From Acinetobacter populi (GTDB taxonomy: Bacteria; Pseudomonadota; Gammaproteobacteria; Pseudomonadales; Moraxellaceae), in the NCBI RefSeq assembly GCF_002174125.1, contig NZ_NEXX01000001.1, positions 124,001-188,000 on the forward strand: a stretch of 64,000 nt of DNA, written 5' to 3'. The notes beneath the pieces are model-generated. The model saw nothing but the letters and a program-made list of their open reading frames with translations, had not been told where the DNA came from and made no database searches. Each line of letters begins with the position of its first letter. Position 1 is the stretch's first letter. This document shows positions 8,883 through 18,420 of the stretch, one piece after another. Both the position numbers and the translations under genes were made by a program.

Positions 8883-9764
8883 ATGAATCTTAATCAGGAA
8901 CTTTTACTGGTATTCAAAACCGCGATAGAAACCGGATCATTTTCTGCCACCGCGCGAAAACTGGGTAAAGCCCCCTCAGCTGTGAGTATGGCGATTTCCC
9001 AACTCGAAGATGAATTGGCATTAAGTCTGTTTGATCGCTCCAAACGCGAACCACAACCAACACCGGCTGCTTTAAGTCTTTACCGATCCACCTTACAAAC
9101 ACTAGCCGTGATGCAACAATGGCAGAACCACGCTCTACAACTTGCCGATCATGTTGAACCAGTCTTGAGTATTGCCTTTGCCACAGAATTGGAAAGCCTG
9201 ATCTGGACCAATATATTTCGGCAACTTAGTGAATATTATCCTTTATTAAAATTAGAAATTTTAACCTTACCGCAACAGGAAGCACTGGAATCGGTATTGT
9301 CGGGTCGCGTCAATTTTGCCATTTTACTGGAACGTCAAAGCCTAAATGGGATTGAACAATTTATCGAAATTGGTAAAGAAAATATGGTGGCTGTAGTTGC
9401 GCCTAATCACCCCTTATACCATCAAAAAGCCAGTTATGATGATTTATTACAGCATCGCCAGATCGTGTTTAATAGCCGTGAAAATCAATCCACCTCAGTT
9501 TTGCAATTGTCTTATCATAGTTGGCAAACAGATAATCAATATTTTGCTGTGGATATTATTCATGCTGGTCTTGCTTGGGGCTTTTTACCGCAATCCTATA
9601 TTGAAGATCATTTAAAAAATCAAACGCTGGCACTCATTGATGTAGAAGATTTCTGTCCAAGTATTACCTTATGTATCGATCTGGTCTGGAGTCGGGAAAG
9701 ACCCTTGGGTAAAGCTGCACAGCACTTTATCGAGCTGGTCAAACAATCAAGACATAAAGCATAA
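8883..9764 (+). CDS. LysR-family transcriptional regulator
   Basis: A 293-residue protein with the LysR winged helix-turn-helix at residues 3-62 ('FKTAIETGSFSATARKLGKA', 'AVSMAISQLEDELALSLFDR') and a periplasmic-binding-like effector domain after about residue 85. The ATG at 8883 is preferred over an upstream ATG at 8847, because it puts the helix-turn-helix at the usual distance from the N-terminus and follows a GGGAAG ribosome-binding site. The upstream start would also lie inside the terminator hairpin. It faces the FKBP gene divergently and ends convergently with glnS over a shared terminator. Its target and effector are unknown. Confidence 0.88.
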   Translation: MNLNQELLLVFKTAIETGSFSATARKLGKAPSAVSMAISQLEDELALSLFDRSKREPQPTPAALSLYRSTLQTLAVMQQWQNHALQLADHVEPVLSIAFATELESLIWTNIFRQLSEYYPLLKLEILTLPQQEALESVLSGRVNFAILLERQSLNGIEQFIEIGKENMVAVVAPNHPLYHQKASYDDLLQHRQIVFNSRENQSTSVLQLSYHSWQTDNQYFAVDIIHAGLAWGFLPQSYIEDHLKNQTLALIDVEDFCPSITLCIDLVWSRERPLGKAAQHFIELVKQSRHKA

Positions 9765-9793
9765 AAAAGACCTCAAATTTGAAGTCTTTTTTA
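9764..9793. terminator. Bidirectional terminator between LysR gene and glnS
   Basis: AAAAAAGACCTCAAA pairs with TTTGAAGTCTTTTTT with one mismatch. The arms carry A-runs and T-runs at both ends, so it can serve both converging genes. Confidence 0.8.
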
Positions 9794-9819
9794 GATCCGC
9801 TGAATAAAATAACCGTGAC

Positions 9820-11547
9820 TTATTTAGGTGCTTTAAAGCTGTCTCTTAAATCTAGAATACGGTTAAATACTGGTTTTTCATATAAATGATCATAGCGATC
9901 TGCGACAAAATAACCTTCCCGTTCAAACTGGAAACGCTGCTCTTTTTCTGCCAGAGCCAATGCTGGTTCAACCACAGCCTGCACCACTTTGAGAGAATCT
10001 GGATTTAAATTTTCCAGAAAATCTTCACCCTGTTCCGGATCGGCTACAGTAAATAAACGCTCATAAATACGCACTTCGGCAGGAATACCTTTGGAAGCAG
10101 AGACCCAGTGAATTACACCTTTGACTTTACGGCCTTCCGGATTTTTACCCAGTGTGTCCGGATCAATTGAGCATTTCAATTCGATCACTTCGCCATTGGC
10201 ATCTTTAATCACTTCATCACATTTAATCACATAGGCATGACGTAAACGTACTTCCCCCTGTGGAATCAACCGTTTAAAGCCTTTTGGTGGAACTTCTTCA
10301 AAATCCTTACGATCAATATAGATTTCCTTGGTCAAAGGAATAATCCGTTCTCCCATGTCCACATTTGGATGACGCGCATGACTTAAGTCCAGTTCTTCAG
10401 GCAAATTGGTTAAGGTGACTTTTAATGGATTTAACACAGCCATACCACGTGCAGCAGTATTTTCCAGTGATTGACGAATACAAAATTCCAGCATCGCCAC
10501 ATCGACGATACCATCCGTTTTGGATACACCAACACGTTTACAGAAATCTTTTAAGCCTTCTGCGGTAAAACCACGACGGCGCATACCGACCACAGTTGGC
10601 ATACGCGGATCATCCCAGCCATTGACAAAGCCACCTTCAACCAGACGACGTAATTTCCGTTTTGAGGTAATGGTGTAGTCAATATTTAAACGGGAAGACT
10701 CATACTGACGTGGCACAGCCTGTGAATGAACTTTTTCAATCACCCAATCATAGAATGGACGATGATCCTGAAACTCCAATGTACACAAGGAATGTGTCAC
10801 CCCTTCAATGGCATCGGATAACGGATGAGCATAATCATACATCGGATAAATTTTCCAGGTATCCCCTGTTTGATGATGGTCGGAATGCAACACACGATAT
10901 AAAATCGGATCACGCATATGGACATTTGCGCTGGCCATATCAATTTTGGCACGCAATACCGCTTCGCCTTCGCCCAATTCGCCATTACGCATTTGCTCGA
11001 ATCGTGCCAGATTTTCATCTACACTGGCATCACGATACGGTGAATTTTTACCCGCCTCATTAAAATTACCACGGTTGATACGAATTTCTTCCGGAGTTTG
11101 TAAATCCACATAGGCATCGCCCTGTTGTATCAATTGCAATGCCCATTGATACAATTGCTCAAAATAGCTGGAAGCATAACGTGGCTGATCTTGCCACTGA
11201 AATCCCAGCCATTTGACATCATTGGCAATACCATCAACATATTCCTGCTCTTCGGCATCCGGATTGGTATCATCAAACCGCAAATTACAATAACCGTTAT
11301 ATTCTTCTGCTATTCCAAAATTCAGACAAATGGCTTTGACATGGCCAATATGTAAATAACCATTTGGTTCAGGTGGAAAGCGTGTTACCACATGTTGTGT
11401 ACGACCACTGTCCAGATCATCGGTAATCACCTGACGGATGAAATCTAAACCCGGCTGTTGCTGTACTTGCTGTTCGCTTGCAACATCAGAATTTGTTGAA
11501 GGAATATTCGGCACATGAGTTACAGCATCTTTTGAGTTCATAGTCAT
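9820..11547 (-). CDS. glnS: Glutaminyl-tRNA synthetase
   Basis: A 575-residue class I synthetase that charges tRNA-Gln with glutamine. The HIGH signature is '[12 protein letters not shown]' at residues 58-69, with 'RFDDTNP' following. The KMSKS-equivalent is in '[15 protein letters not shown]' near residue 296, and the C-terminal anticodon-binding beta-barrels follow. It has a polar N-terminal extension of about 35 residues before the conserved domain, rich in Gln and Ser, which seems longer than in E. coli. The gene is monocistronic by appearance, divergent from the cyclophilin gene and terminated by the shared hairpin at its end. Confidence 0.97.
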   Translation of the reverse strand: MTMNSKDAVTHVPNIPSTNSDVASEQQVQQQPGLDFIRQVITDDLDSGRTQHVVTRFPPEPNGYLHIGHVKAICLNFGIAEEYNGYCNLRFDDTNPDAEEQEYVDGIANDVKWLGFQWQDQPRYASSYFEQLYQWALQLIQQGDAYVDLQTPEEIRINRGNFNEAGKNSPYRDASVDENLARFEQMRNGELGEGEAVLRAKIDMASANVHMRDPILYRVLHSDHHQTGDTWKIYPMYDYAHPLSDAIEGVTHSLCTLEFQDHRPFYDWVIEKVHSQAVPRQYESSRLNIDYTITSKRKLRRLVEGGFVNGWDDPRMPTVVGMRRRGFTAEGLKDFCKRVGVSKTDGIVDVAMLEFCIRQSLENTAARGMAVLNPLKVTLTNLPEELDLSHARHPNVDMGERIIPLTKEIYIDRKDFEEVPPKGFKRLIPQGEVRLRHAYVIKCDEVIKDANGEVIELKCSIDPDTLGKNPEGRKVKGVIHWVSASKGIPAEVRIYERLFTVADPEQGEDFLENLNPDSLKVVQAVVEPALALAEKEQRFQFEREGYFVADRYDHLYEKPVFNRILDLRDSFKAPK

Positions 11548-11730
11548 ACATCACTAAAATTAGGTTAAAGTTAAACAACAAAGTACAAATTTTCGGGAAT
11601 CCTGCTCAAAATAGCAATTTTCTATATGGAAAATTTGTTTTTTTACTTGCCATGCAGTTTACAGTTTGCTTATCCTTCTCTCAACTAAAAACACATGGCT
11701 TTTTACAGTCCATGATCAGGAGATGTATCA

Positions 11731-12240
11731 ATGAGTTTTCCTCAAGTTGAATTAAACACCAATAAAGGTCGTATTGTACTAGAGTTAAACAGTGAAAAAG
11801 CGCCTAAAACTGTAGAGAACTTTTTACAGTATGTTCGTGATGGTTTCTATGATGGTGTGATTTTTCACCGTGTGATTGATGGTTTTATGATCCAAGGTGG
11901 CGGTATGGATGAAAACTTCAAGGAAAAAGCAACCCGCGATTCAATTGAAAATGAAGCTGATAATGGCTTAACCAATGATGAAGGGACTGTGGCAATGGCG
12001 CGTACACAAGCGCCACATTCTGCATCTGCACAATTTTTTATCAATGTGAAAAATAATGCGTTCCTTAACCATACCGGTAAAACCGCACAAGGTTGGGGCT
12101 ATGCTGTATTTGGTAAAGTTGTTGAAGGTATGGATGTAGTGAATGCCATCAAAAACGTACGCACTGGCAGCCGTGGCTACCATCAAGATGTGCCATTAGA
12201 AAATGTTGTGATTGAATCTGCAAAAATCATTGCTGAATAA
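11731..12240 (+). CDS. ppiB: Cyclophilin-type peptidyl-prolyl cis-trans isomerase
   Basis: A 169-residue cytoplasmic cyclophilin. Characteristic segments are '[19 protein letters not shown]', '[18 protein letters not shown]' and '[16 protein letters not shown]'. No signal sequence is present, so it corresponds to the PpiB rather than the periplasmic PpiA form. A good ribosome-binding site (AGGAGATG) precedes ATG. lpxH follows after 45 bases, across a perfect hairpin, suggesting co-transcription with modulated translation of lpxH. Confidence 0.93.
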   Translation: MSFPQVELNTNKGRIVLELNSEKAPKTVENFLQYVRDGFYDGVIFHRVIDGFMIQGGGMDENFKEKATRDSIENEADNGLTNDEGTVAMARTQAPHSASAQFFINVKNNAFLNHTGKTAQGWGYAVFGKVVEGMDVVNAIKNVRTGSRGYHQDVPLENVVIESAKIIAE

Positions 12241-12250
12241 TCCATCTTCT

Positions 12251-12275
12251 TTCCCTCCTTTTCATAAGGAGGGAA
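12251..12275 (+). promoter_or_regulatory. Perfect hairpin sequestering the lpxH ribosome-binding site
   Basis: TTCCCTCCTT (12251-12260) and AAGGAGGGAA (12266-12275) form a perfect 10-bp stem with a 5-base loop. The right arm contains the only Shine-Dalgarno-like sequence before lpxH (start 12286). No T-run follows, so it is not a normal terminator. It could limit lpxH translation. Confidence 0.5.
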
Positions 12276-12285
12276 GCTGATACTT

Positions 12286-13020
12286 ATGCAACAATTATTT
12301 ATTTCGGATTTACACCTCTCAGAAGATCACCCCCGACTGGTTCACGGGTTTTTATCATTACTACAACATTATCAACAGCAACCCACTGCACTCTATATTC
12401 TAGGTGACTGGTTTAATGCCTGGTTATCCGATGGCGATCCCGGAGAATGGTTATTGCCGATTGTCAAACAACTCAGAGCCTTTACTGCAACTGGAAACAC
12501 GGTTTATTTTCTGTGTGGCAATCGTGATTTTGTTCTGGGGCAACAATTTCTGGACCGTTTTGGCGGACAACTATTAATTGAACCTTATATCTATCAATGG
12601 CAAGGTTTACACATCCGGCTGGAACATGGCGATGCTTTATGTACTGATGATGTAGCTTATCAACGCTTTAAAAAAATTATTCGTAATCCGCTATTACTTG
12701 GCATATTGAAATTATTACCTTTTTATTTAAAAAAACGTTTAGGCGATTTTTTCCGTAAAAAAAGTCAGGCTCGGCAAACAACTCAGCATTATCAACCCAT
12801 TGATGTCAATCAGGCAGAAGTATTGCGACAAATTCAGGGAATCAATCTGCTGATTCATGGACATACCCATCGTCCTGCAATTCATGAGATTTCACCGACA
12901 CAACAGCGTATCGTATTAGGTGACTGGCGTGAAAAAGATGGGCAAGCGCAGCATGGTTGTGCTAAAGTTTTGTTATTGCGCTCTGCAACTGATATAGAAT
13001 TTTTTGACTGGCAATTTTAA
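12286..13020 (+). CDS. lpxH: UDP-2,3-diacylglucosamine diphosphatase
   Basis: A 244-residue calcineurin-like metallophosphoesterase that releases lipid X and UMP in lipid A synthesis at the inner face of the cytoplasmic membrane. The metal-binding motifs are all present: 'FISDLHLSED' (Asp8, His10), 'LGDWFNAW', 'CGNRDF' and 'HGHTHRP'. Length matches the LpxH family. The ribosome-binding site is inside a perfect hairpin. Its stop codon abuts the ATG of the TusA-like gene, so the two are surely translated from one message. Confidence 0.95.
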   Translation: MQQLFISDLHLSEDHPRLVHGFLSLLQHYQQQPTALYILGDWFNAWLSDGDPGEWLLPIVKQLRAFTATGNTVYFLCGNRDFVLGQQFLDRFGGQLLIEPYIYQWQGLHIRLEHGDALCTDDVAYQRFKKIIRNPLLLGILKLLPFYLKKRLGDFFRKKSQARQTTQHYQPIDVNQAEVLRQIQGINLLIHGHTHRPAIHEISPTQQRIVLGDWREKDGQAQHGCAKVLLLRSATDIEFFDWQF

Positions 13021-13254
13021 ATGTCCGAACTTCATGTTAACCAGCTTGTCGATGCCCGGCAACAACCCTGCCCGATGCCAATTTTAATGTTAAAACGTAC
13101 CTTAAAAACCCTGCCATCAGGTCAAATTATTTTGGTTAAAAGTACCGATCCCCATAGTCAGCAGGATCTGGTGCATTTTTGTCAGGTACAACAACTTAAA
13201 TTACTGAAAACTGAAATTCAAAATGATGAATTTCATTATTATATTGAAAATTAA
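13021..13254 (+). CDS. TusA-family sulfurtransferase
   Basis: A 77-residue protein of the TusA/SirA/YedF fold, with the hallmark 'QPCPMPILMLKRTL' in which Cys17 is the persulfide-carrying residue. Such proteins relay sulfur for tRNA 2-thiouridine, molybdenum cofactor or other thiolation. The start codon follows the lpxH stop codon directly, so it depends on lpxH translation. Whether it is the true TusA of tRNA thiolation or a paralogue cannot be decided here, so no symbol is given. Confidence 0.88.
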   Translation: MSELHVNQLVDARQQPCPMPILMLKRTLKTLPSGQIILVKSTDPHSQQDLVHFCQVQQLKLLKTEIQNDEFHYYIEN

Positions 13255-13411
13255 CCAATACATCTTCGGTGATCGATAAAGCGATTGCCAAGCGCTTAAA
13301 CTCACTTTAAAATTATTTATTTACATATTTAAACGCATTCTCACTTACATATTATTGGGCTTCTCTTTAAGATAAAGCTTTGGGAATTCCATACCCTATC
13401 AAGGAGTTTAC

Positions 13412-14281
13412 ATGACTACTGACAGTAGCAACCAATTGATGCCCCTGTCGTTGTCTGCGCCAGGTGTAAATCTCGGTGCCTATATCAGTACGGTGAATCA
13501 AATTCCGATTCTAACCGCAGAGCAAGAAAAAGAACTTGCCGAACGCTATTATTATGATCAGGATCTTGATGCTGCCAAAATGCTGGTAATGTCACATTTA
13601 CGTTTTGTGGTTCATATCGCACGCAGTTACGCAGGTTATGGTTTACCACAGGGGGATCTAATTCAGGAAGGCAATTTAGGCCTGATGAAAGCAGTAAAAC
13701 GCTTCGACCCGACCATGGGCGTGCGTCTAGTTTCCTTTGCAGTCCATTGGATTAAAGCCGAAATTCACGAATATGTAATTCGTAACTGGCGTATCGTTAA
13801 AGTTGCCACCACCAAAGCACAGCGCAAATTGTTCTTTAATCTACGCAGTCTAAAAAAATCCAGTAAAAAACTCACACTGGAAGAAGCACAGGCAATTGCC
13901 AATGATTTAAACGTGACCCCGGAACAAGTTCTGGAAATGGAAGGTCGCCTCACTGCCTATGATGCTGCATTTGAAGCACAAAATGATGATGACGATGACA
14001 GTCATTACACTGCGCCAGCATTATATCTGGAAGATAACCGCTACGATCCTGCCCGCCTAATTGAAGAAGAAGACTGGGAAGACCAAAATACCCATGCGTT
14101 ACATGAAGCCATGGAACAACTGGATGATCGCTCACGTAATATTCTGCAACGTCGCTGGTTGGATGATAATAAATCCACTTTACACGAACTTGCAGCAGAA
14201 TATAATGTATCCGCAGAGCGTATCCGTCAGCTCGAAAAAAATGCAATGGAAAAAATCAAAGTTGCCATGTCTGCGGGCTAA
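13412..14281 (+). CDS. rpoH: RNA polymerase heat-shock sigma factor sigma-32
   Basis: A 289-residue sigma-70-family protein. Region 2 is '[19 protein letters not shown]', followed by the RpoH-specific box 'QRKLFFNLR', which distinguishes sigma-32 from other sigma factors. Region 4.2 near the end holds the helix-turn-helix that reads -35 elements ('[20 protein letters not shown]'). AAGGAG precedes the ATG at ideal spacing. It directs transcription of chaperone and protease genes such as ftsH, which also lies in this window. A terminator directly follows. Confidence 0.97.
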   Translation: MTTDSSNQLMPLSLSAPGVNLGAYISTVNQIPILTAEQEKELAERYYYDQDLDAAKMLVMSHLRFVVHIARSYAGYGLPQGDLIQEGNLGLMKAVKRFDPTMGVRLVSFAVHWIKAEIHEYVIRNWRIVKVATTKAQRKLFFNLRSLKKSSKKLTLEEAQAIANDLNVTPEQVLEMEGRLTAYDAAFEAQNDDDDDSHYTAPALYLEDNRYDPARLIEEEDWEDQNTHALHEAMEQLDDRSRNILQRRWLDDNKSTLHELAAEYNVSAERIRQLEKNAMEKIKVAMSAG

Positions 14282-14295
14282 AAATCAGGTTACAC

Positions 14296-14321
14296 TTAGG
14301 CATCATTTAGATGCCTTTTTA
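14296..14321 (+). terminator. Rho-independent terminator after rpoH
   Basis: AGGCATC (14298-14304) pairs with GATGCCT (14310-14316) and is followed by TTTTTATT. It separates rpoH from the DUF423 gene 28 bases further on, which may thus be expressed partly by read-through. Confidence 0.75.
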
Positions 14322-14348
14322 TTGGTTACAAAAAAATAGGAGCACGAT

Positions 14349-14714
14349 ATGTGGCTGGGTATCGCTGCAATAAATTTAGCACTTGCCGTTATGTTGGGTG
14401 CATTCGGGGCGCATGGTTTAAAAAAAGTTGCCTCTCCTGAGCAACTGGTCTGGTGGCAAACGGCTACAGATTACTTTTTTTATCATGCTTTGGGTTTACT
14501 GGCTTTAGGCATTATCGCCAGGACCTTACCGCAACTGGCAATCAAAACACCCTTCTGGTTGATTCAAATTGGTATTGTCTTTTTCTGTGGTTCACTCTAT
14601 ATCATGGCACTCGGCCTACCCAGAGGTTTGGGTGCAATCACACCAATTGGCGGTTTATTCATGATTCTGGGCTGGCTCACACTGGCATGGCAAGCATTTA
14701 AAACAGCACACTAG
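14349..14714 (+). CDS. DUF423 small membrane protein (YgdD-like)
   Basis: A 121-residue protein with four predicted membrane helices, beginning 'MWLGIAAINLALAVMLGAFG' and 'AHGLKKV', the typical DUF423 opening. Conserved 'YHALGLLALGI' and 'LGAITPIGGLFMILGWL' segments support the family. It sits in the inner membrane and its role is unknown. A ribosome-binding site (AGGAG) lies before the ATG. thiS starts seven bases after its stop, suggesting co-transcription. Confidence 0.85.
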   Translation: MWLGIAAINLALAVMLGAFGAHGLKKVASPEQLVWWQTATDYFFYHALGLLALGIIARTLPQLAIKTPFWLIQIGIVFFCGSLYIMALGLPRGLGAITPIGGLFMILGWLTLAWQAFKTAH

Positions 14715-14721
14715 ATACGAT

Positions 14722-14925
14722 ATGACCATCTCCATTATTTTAAATGGCGAAAGCCAACAAACAACCCACCTTGACCTGTTAGCATTGGTTCAGGACCTTC
14801 ATCTGGAAGGTAAACGGTTTGCAGTCGAATTGAATGAGCAAATCATTCCCAAAAGTCGTTTGGCCGAAACACCAATTGCGCCAAATGATCGTATAGAAAT
14901 CATCCATGCAGTGGGTGGCGGTTAA
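14722..14925 (+). CDS. thiS: Sulfur carrier protein ThiS
   Basis: A 67-residue ubiquitin-fold protein ending in Gly-Gly ('IIHAVGGG'), the C-terminus that is adenylylated and thiocarboxylated to deliver sulfur for the thiazole ring of thiamine. Length and fold match the family. It is followed two bases later by thiG, its partner enzyme. No TPP riboswitch is visible upstream; the gene appears to belong to the DUF423 transcript. Confidence 0.93.
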   Translation: MTISIILNGESQQTTHLDLLALVQDLHLEGKRFAVELNEQIIPKSRLAETPIAPNDRIEIIHAVGGG

Positions 14926-14927
14926 AT

Positions 14928-15737
14928 ATGGAGGTTATAGCTAAAAACATTATGCAAGATTCAAGCTTTAAAATAGGACAACGCGAATTTAACTCACGCT
15001 TATTGGTTGGAACAGGTAAATATAAGGATTTACAAGAAACTGGCGCAGCGATACAAGCCAGTGGAGCAGAAATTGTTACCGTAGCCATTCGCCGGGTAAA
15101 TATCGGACAAGACCCAAACCAGCCCAATCTGCTTTCGGTGATTCCGCCAGAAAAATATACCATTCTTCCCAATACTGCTGGCTGTTTTGATGCAAAAAGT
15201 GCAATACGTACCTGTCAACTGGCGCGCGAATTACTTGATGGGCACAATCTGGTCAAACTTGAAGTGCTGGGGAATCAGGAATCTCTTTATCCCAATGTAG
15301 TGGAAACCTTAAAAGCAGCGCAAGTTTTGATTGATGACGGTTTTGATGTCATGGTCTATACCTCGGATGATCCTATTGTGGCCCAGGAACTTGAATCCAT
15401 GGGTTGTGTAGCGATCATGCCTTTAGGCAGCCTAATTGGTTCTGGTCTGGGTATTTTAAATCCGCACACGTTATCCTTAATTATCGAAAATGCCAAAGTC
15501 CCTGTTTTAGTCGATGCCGGTGTCGGTACTGCAAGTGATGCTGCAATTGCGATGGAACTGGGTTGTGATGGTGTGTTAATGAATACCGCGATTGCACAGG
15601 CACAACACCCTATCCTAATGGCAAGTGCCATGAAAAAAGCCATAGAAGCTGGTCGTGAAGCTTATCTTGCTGGTCGTATGCCACGCAAACGTCTGGCACA
15701 TGCTAGCTCACCAGAAACGGGATATTTCTTTAAGTAA
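14928..15737 (+). CDS. thiG: Thiazole synthase
   Basis: A 269-residue TIM-barrel enzyme that condenses 1-deoxy-D-xylulose 5-phosphate, dehydroglycine and ThiS thiocarboxylate into thiazole phosphate. Visible family segments include '[15 protein letters not shown]', the Schiff-base lysine in 'LVKLEVLG', and the phosphate-binding end '[20 protein letters not shown]'. It is translationally tied to thiS. The start may instead be the ATG at 14952 ('MQDSSFKIG'), which matches the usual N-terminus better, but only 14928 is closely linked to thiS. Confidence 0.94.
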   Translation: MEVIAKNIMQDSSFKIGQREFNSRLLVGTGKYKDLQETGAAIQASGAEIVTVAIRRVNIGQDPNQPNLLSVIPPEKYTILPNTAGCFDAKSAIRTCQLARELLDGHNLVKLEVLGNQESLYPNVVETLKAAQVLIDDGFDVMVYTSDDPIVAQELESMGCVAIMPLGSLIGSGLGILNPHTLSLIIENAKVPVLVDAGVGTASDAAIAMELGCDGVLMNTAIAQAQHPILMASAMKKAIEAGREAYLAGRMPRKRLAHASSPETGYFFK

Positions 15738-15757
15738 TATTCTTTCTTGCTTTATTC

Positions 15758-15796
15758 TGCCCTATTGATGATATATGTCATGGATAGGGTTTTTGC
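15758..15796 (+). terminator. Terminator after thiG
   Basis: CCCTAT with an interrupted ATGA/TCAT inner stem pairs with ATAGGG (15784-15789), followed by a T-rich tail. It lies between thiG and the converging unknown gene. Confidence 0.65.
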
Positions 15797-15805
15797 TTTT
15801 CTAAT

Positions 15806-17560
15806 TTAACTTTCTATAAAAAATCCATCATCTTTTTGCGGGCTAAAAGGATTATAAGTCACCATGGCCTGATTGAGTGTGGTAAAAATTTTTTCAATAC
15901 TAAAATCGGTTAAATCATTCTGAATATGGAATAAAATCGGTAATAAATTAATGCCATTTTCACCATTACTAAATGCGTAATATGTTTCACACCCTTGAAT
16001 GGACATGAGATTTTCATCCTGAATCATCACACAATATTTTTTGTATTGTCTGGGTATAAACAATAAATCCTGATATGCCATTTTCTTTAACAGCATTGCA
16101 TCATGAAATAAGTCACCATAGCTTTTCTGTACTTTCTGTTTCGGTAAAAACGCACTAAACATACCACCATTTGAACGTTTGACTCGAGTGCGTTCAACCT
16201 CTTTCAATTCGAGCTGTAAAGCCAGATATTGTTCCAGTTTATGTTGAATTGCATGATACAGCGCCTCAATCGGAGCCTGTGCCCGACGATTGACAATTTT
16301 ATATTCCTCTGCCGATAAAGGGACAAACAACTCATCCCGACGACGTTCCAATAACTTTAAGTAACTGAGCAATCTATAGCCAAATTCTTGTATTTTATGA
16401 TTAAAAATTAATAAAGGTTGTTGTTTAAAAACATCAAAACAGTTCAGCATTTCTTGAAACATATTACGCAGACTATGAAAGACAAAATCATATTCATCCT
16501 GATGGGTTAAATCCTGTTCCAGTGCTCTTTTCAATGGCGTCAAAATTTTTTCTACAATGACATTTTCAATATTGAGAATATGATTAGAAATCACCAAATC
16601 AAGATTTTTTTCTGTCAATGCAATAGGTTCTATAAATAATGGGGTAATTTCCTGACTAAAGCTAAACTCCATTTGTGCCACTATATCAATCACAGTCTTA
16701 TGCACTTTATATTCAATGGTCACCATTTTTTCCATCAGTGACTTGAACCAGTCGATATAGCTTTTTTCGGCAGCTGGATTGAGGGGTAGAACCAAACCAA
16801 AAATATAAGTTTTATTATTATATTCAATTACTTGTTCGGTCAAAAAACGACGAATTGAATAAATATTCTCTTCAACTTTTTTCCCAGGCGCCAAAAAGAA
16901 ATAATATCGGCTCGTTTTAACTACGGCAAATTTACGAATTTTTTGTTCTTTACGAATATAATATTTAAAGAAAAAATGTTTTTCCTGCTGCACCTCAAAT
17001 GAACTTAAAGGTCGATACCAATAACCGAGAATTTGATGCTTAATATATACTTCAAGAATAAAATTTTTCACTTGATCGGCAGTGAGATGTCGAATGTTAT
17101 CAACAATCACCAGCTCTTTTTTACGAATAATTTTGGCAATATGATATAAAAAAACCTTACGAATTGATTCTTTCTCCTCAAGGAGTTTCAAATCATCTTC
17201 AACCACAATTTCATCAATTTGTTTTAAAACATTTTCAATATAGTCTGCAAAAAATAATACGTTATTGTTTTGATGAATAAATTGTAAAGAATCCAGTATA
17301 TTACTGACCACTTCTCGCATACGTGGATTTTCTAATTTAAACTTTAACACCTGAAGTGAAGTGTCGACCTTGCTTTCAAAGGTATTAGAAATACGATGCC
17401 AAATGATTTGTTTGGGACGTAAAATTTGTTTATCAATTTCTATTTTCACATCCATATCAAGAGATGCAAAAATGTTTTCGAGCTGCATTTGCCAATCTAT
17501 ATCTAACAACGGATCGATTTGAATCAGTTCAGATCTCAATAGATAAGGGATATAAATCAT
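15806..17560 (-). CDS. Unrecognised large cytoplasmic protein (584 aa)
   Basis: I do not recognise this protein. The ATG at 17560 ('MIYIPYLLRSELIQIDPLLD') is preferred. An upstream ATG at 17653 would add a 31-residue AT-encoded, Lys/Ile/Phe-rich stretch without a ribosome-binding site. The protein is rich in Ile, Lys, Leu, Phe and Gln, mostly alpha-helical in appearance, with no signal peptide and no membrane segment, nucleotide-binding loop or metal cluster that I can see. Charged helical stretches in residues 300-500 could be coiled coil. Its DNA is more AT-rich by eye than its thiG and thioesterase neighbours, and it stands alone between two housekeeping-type genes on the opposite strand, which suggests a lineage-specific or acquired gene. 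Length and codon structure make it a real gene. Confidence 0.8.
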   Translation of the reverse strand: MIYIPYLLRSELIQIDPLLDIDWQMQLENIFASLDMDVKIEIDKQILRPKQIIWHRISNTFESKVDTSLQVLKFKLENPRMREVVSNILDSLQFIHQNNNVLFFADYIENVLKQIDEIVVEDDLKLLEEKESIRKVFLYHIAKIIRKKELVIVDNIRHLTADQVKNFILEVYIKHQILGYWYRPLSSFEVQQEKHFFFKYYIRKEQKIRKFAVVKTSRYYFFLAPGKKVEENIYSIRRFLTEQVIEYNNKTYIFGLVLPLNPAAEKSYIDWFKSLMEKMVTIEYKVHKTVIDIVAQMEFSFSQEITPLFIEPIALTEKNLDLVISNHILNIENVIVEKILTPLKRALEQDLTHQDEYDFVFHSLRNMFQEMLNCFDVFKQQPLLIFNHKIQEFGYRLLSYLKLLERRRDELFVPLSAEEYKIVNRRAQAPIEALYHAIQHKLEQYLALQLELKEVERTRVKRSNGGMFSAFLPKQKVQKSYGDLFHDAMLLKKMAYQDLLFIPRQYKKYCVMIQDENLMSIQGCETYYAFSNGENGINLLPILFHIQNDLTDFSIEKIFTTLNQAMVTYNPFSPQKDDGFFIES

Positions 17561-17901
17561 AAATGCACACTTTTTAATTGTGAGATATAAAACTAAATAA
17601 AAAAATATTTTGATGATTTTAACATTTTTTATTATTTTTGTATAAAAAAACAAACACTATTTTTGATGCTTAATTCATTTTCCCTTCTAGTCTCATCTTC
17701 TTAAGCCTTTATTAATATTTGCATTTGTTATTGGTACGTTGAGGTTTTATCTATATTGAAATCACATAACGAGTACAAACGATAATAAGTAAAATACCAC
17801 AAGATAAATATAAAATTTTATTTTACAATGCGGTATTTTATTTTAAATTAATCCAAAAAACATTAAAATAAAGGAAATCGCAAAAAAGGAAGTATTCATA
17901 G
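17561..17901. other. AT-rich intergenic stretch with a long hairpin
   Basis: This gap separates the divergent unknown gene and the thioesterase gene and must contain both promoters. The notable structure is TAAAATACC (17790-17798) pairing with GGTATTTTA (17832-17840), with the self-complementary ATAAAATTTTAT inside. On the plus strand it is followed by TTTTAAATT, so it could act as a terminator or leader structure before the thioesterase gene. Confidence 0.4.
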
Positions 17902-18336
17902 ATGTCTAAGGTCGAATATACAGGTTTAGAATTTTTAACCGCTGTTAAAAATGGTGAAATCCCGCACGCACCCATGGCCAAGATTATTCCAATGAAACTG
18001 GTTGAAGTACAACAAGGTTATATTGTCTATGAAGTAACTCCGGAAGATACACATATCAATCTACAAGGTGGCATCCATGGTGGGTTTGGTGCAACGGTTC
18101 TGGATAGCGTCACTGGCGCTGCTGCACATACCATGATGGAAAAAGGGGTTAATTTTGTCACCACCGATCTGAATATTAAAATGATCCGTCCCATGCAATC
18201 CGGAAAGACCTATCGTGGTGTCGGACAGTTGATTAATTTAGGACGAACACTGGTGATCACCGAAGGCCGTATTATTGATGAAAACAATAAAATCTATGCT
18301 CATGCAACAGCCACATTGATGATTATCCGTAAATAG
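17902..18336 (+). CDS. PaaI-family acyl-CoA thioesterase (hotdog fold)
   Basis: A 144-residue single hotdog domain with the catalytic-region signature 'LQGGIHGGFGATVLDSVTGA' and 'TTDLNIKMIRPMQSGKTYRG'. Members hydrolyse acyl- or aryl-CoA thioesters and often rescue CoA from blocked degradation intermediates. It is followed by the IclR-controlled acyl-CoA cluster on the other strand, so a supporting role there is plausible but unproven. A purine-rich AAGGAAG site lies upstream of ATG. Confidence 0.87.
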   Translation: MSKVEYTGLEFLTAVKNGEIPHAPMAKIIPMKLVEVQQGYIVYEVTPEDTHINLQGGIHGGFGATVLDSVTGAAAHTMMEKGVNFVTTDLNIKMIRPMQSGKTYRGVGQLINLGRTLVITEGRIIDENNKIYAHATATLMIIRK

Positions 18337-18353
18337 CAACTAAATTGATATGA

Positions 18354-18385
18354 TGGGCAAGTTTCCTGTGGAAGCTTGCTTCTGA
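18354..18385 (+). terminator. Possible terminator after the thioesterase gene
   Basis: GCAAGTTTCC and GGAAGCTTGC form a 10-bp stem with one G-U pair and a 3-base loop. The following bases are only weakly T-rich, so the call is tentative. Confidence 0.4.
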
Positions 18386-18420
18386 ATGCTTCTTGGATCG
18401 GCCCAGACTATTCCCTTTCC

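Noticed and set aside
14715-14930. TPP riboswitch for thiS-thiG
   Set aside because: The gap before thiS is only seven bases and no THI-box sequence is seen further upstream.
15806-17653. Possible toxin, phage or defence role for the unknown 584-residue protein
   Set aside because: No nuclease, ATPase, membrane or partner gene evidence is present, so a functional label would be invention.
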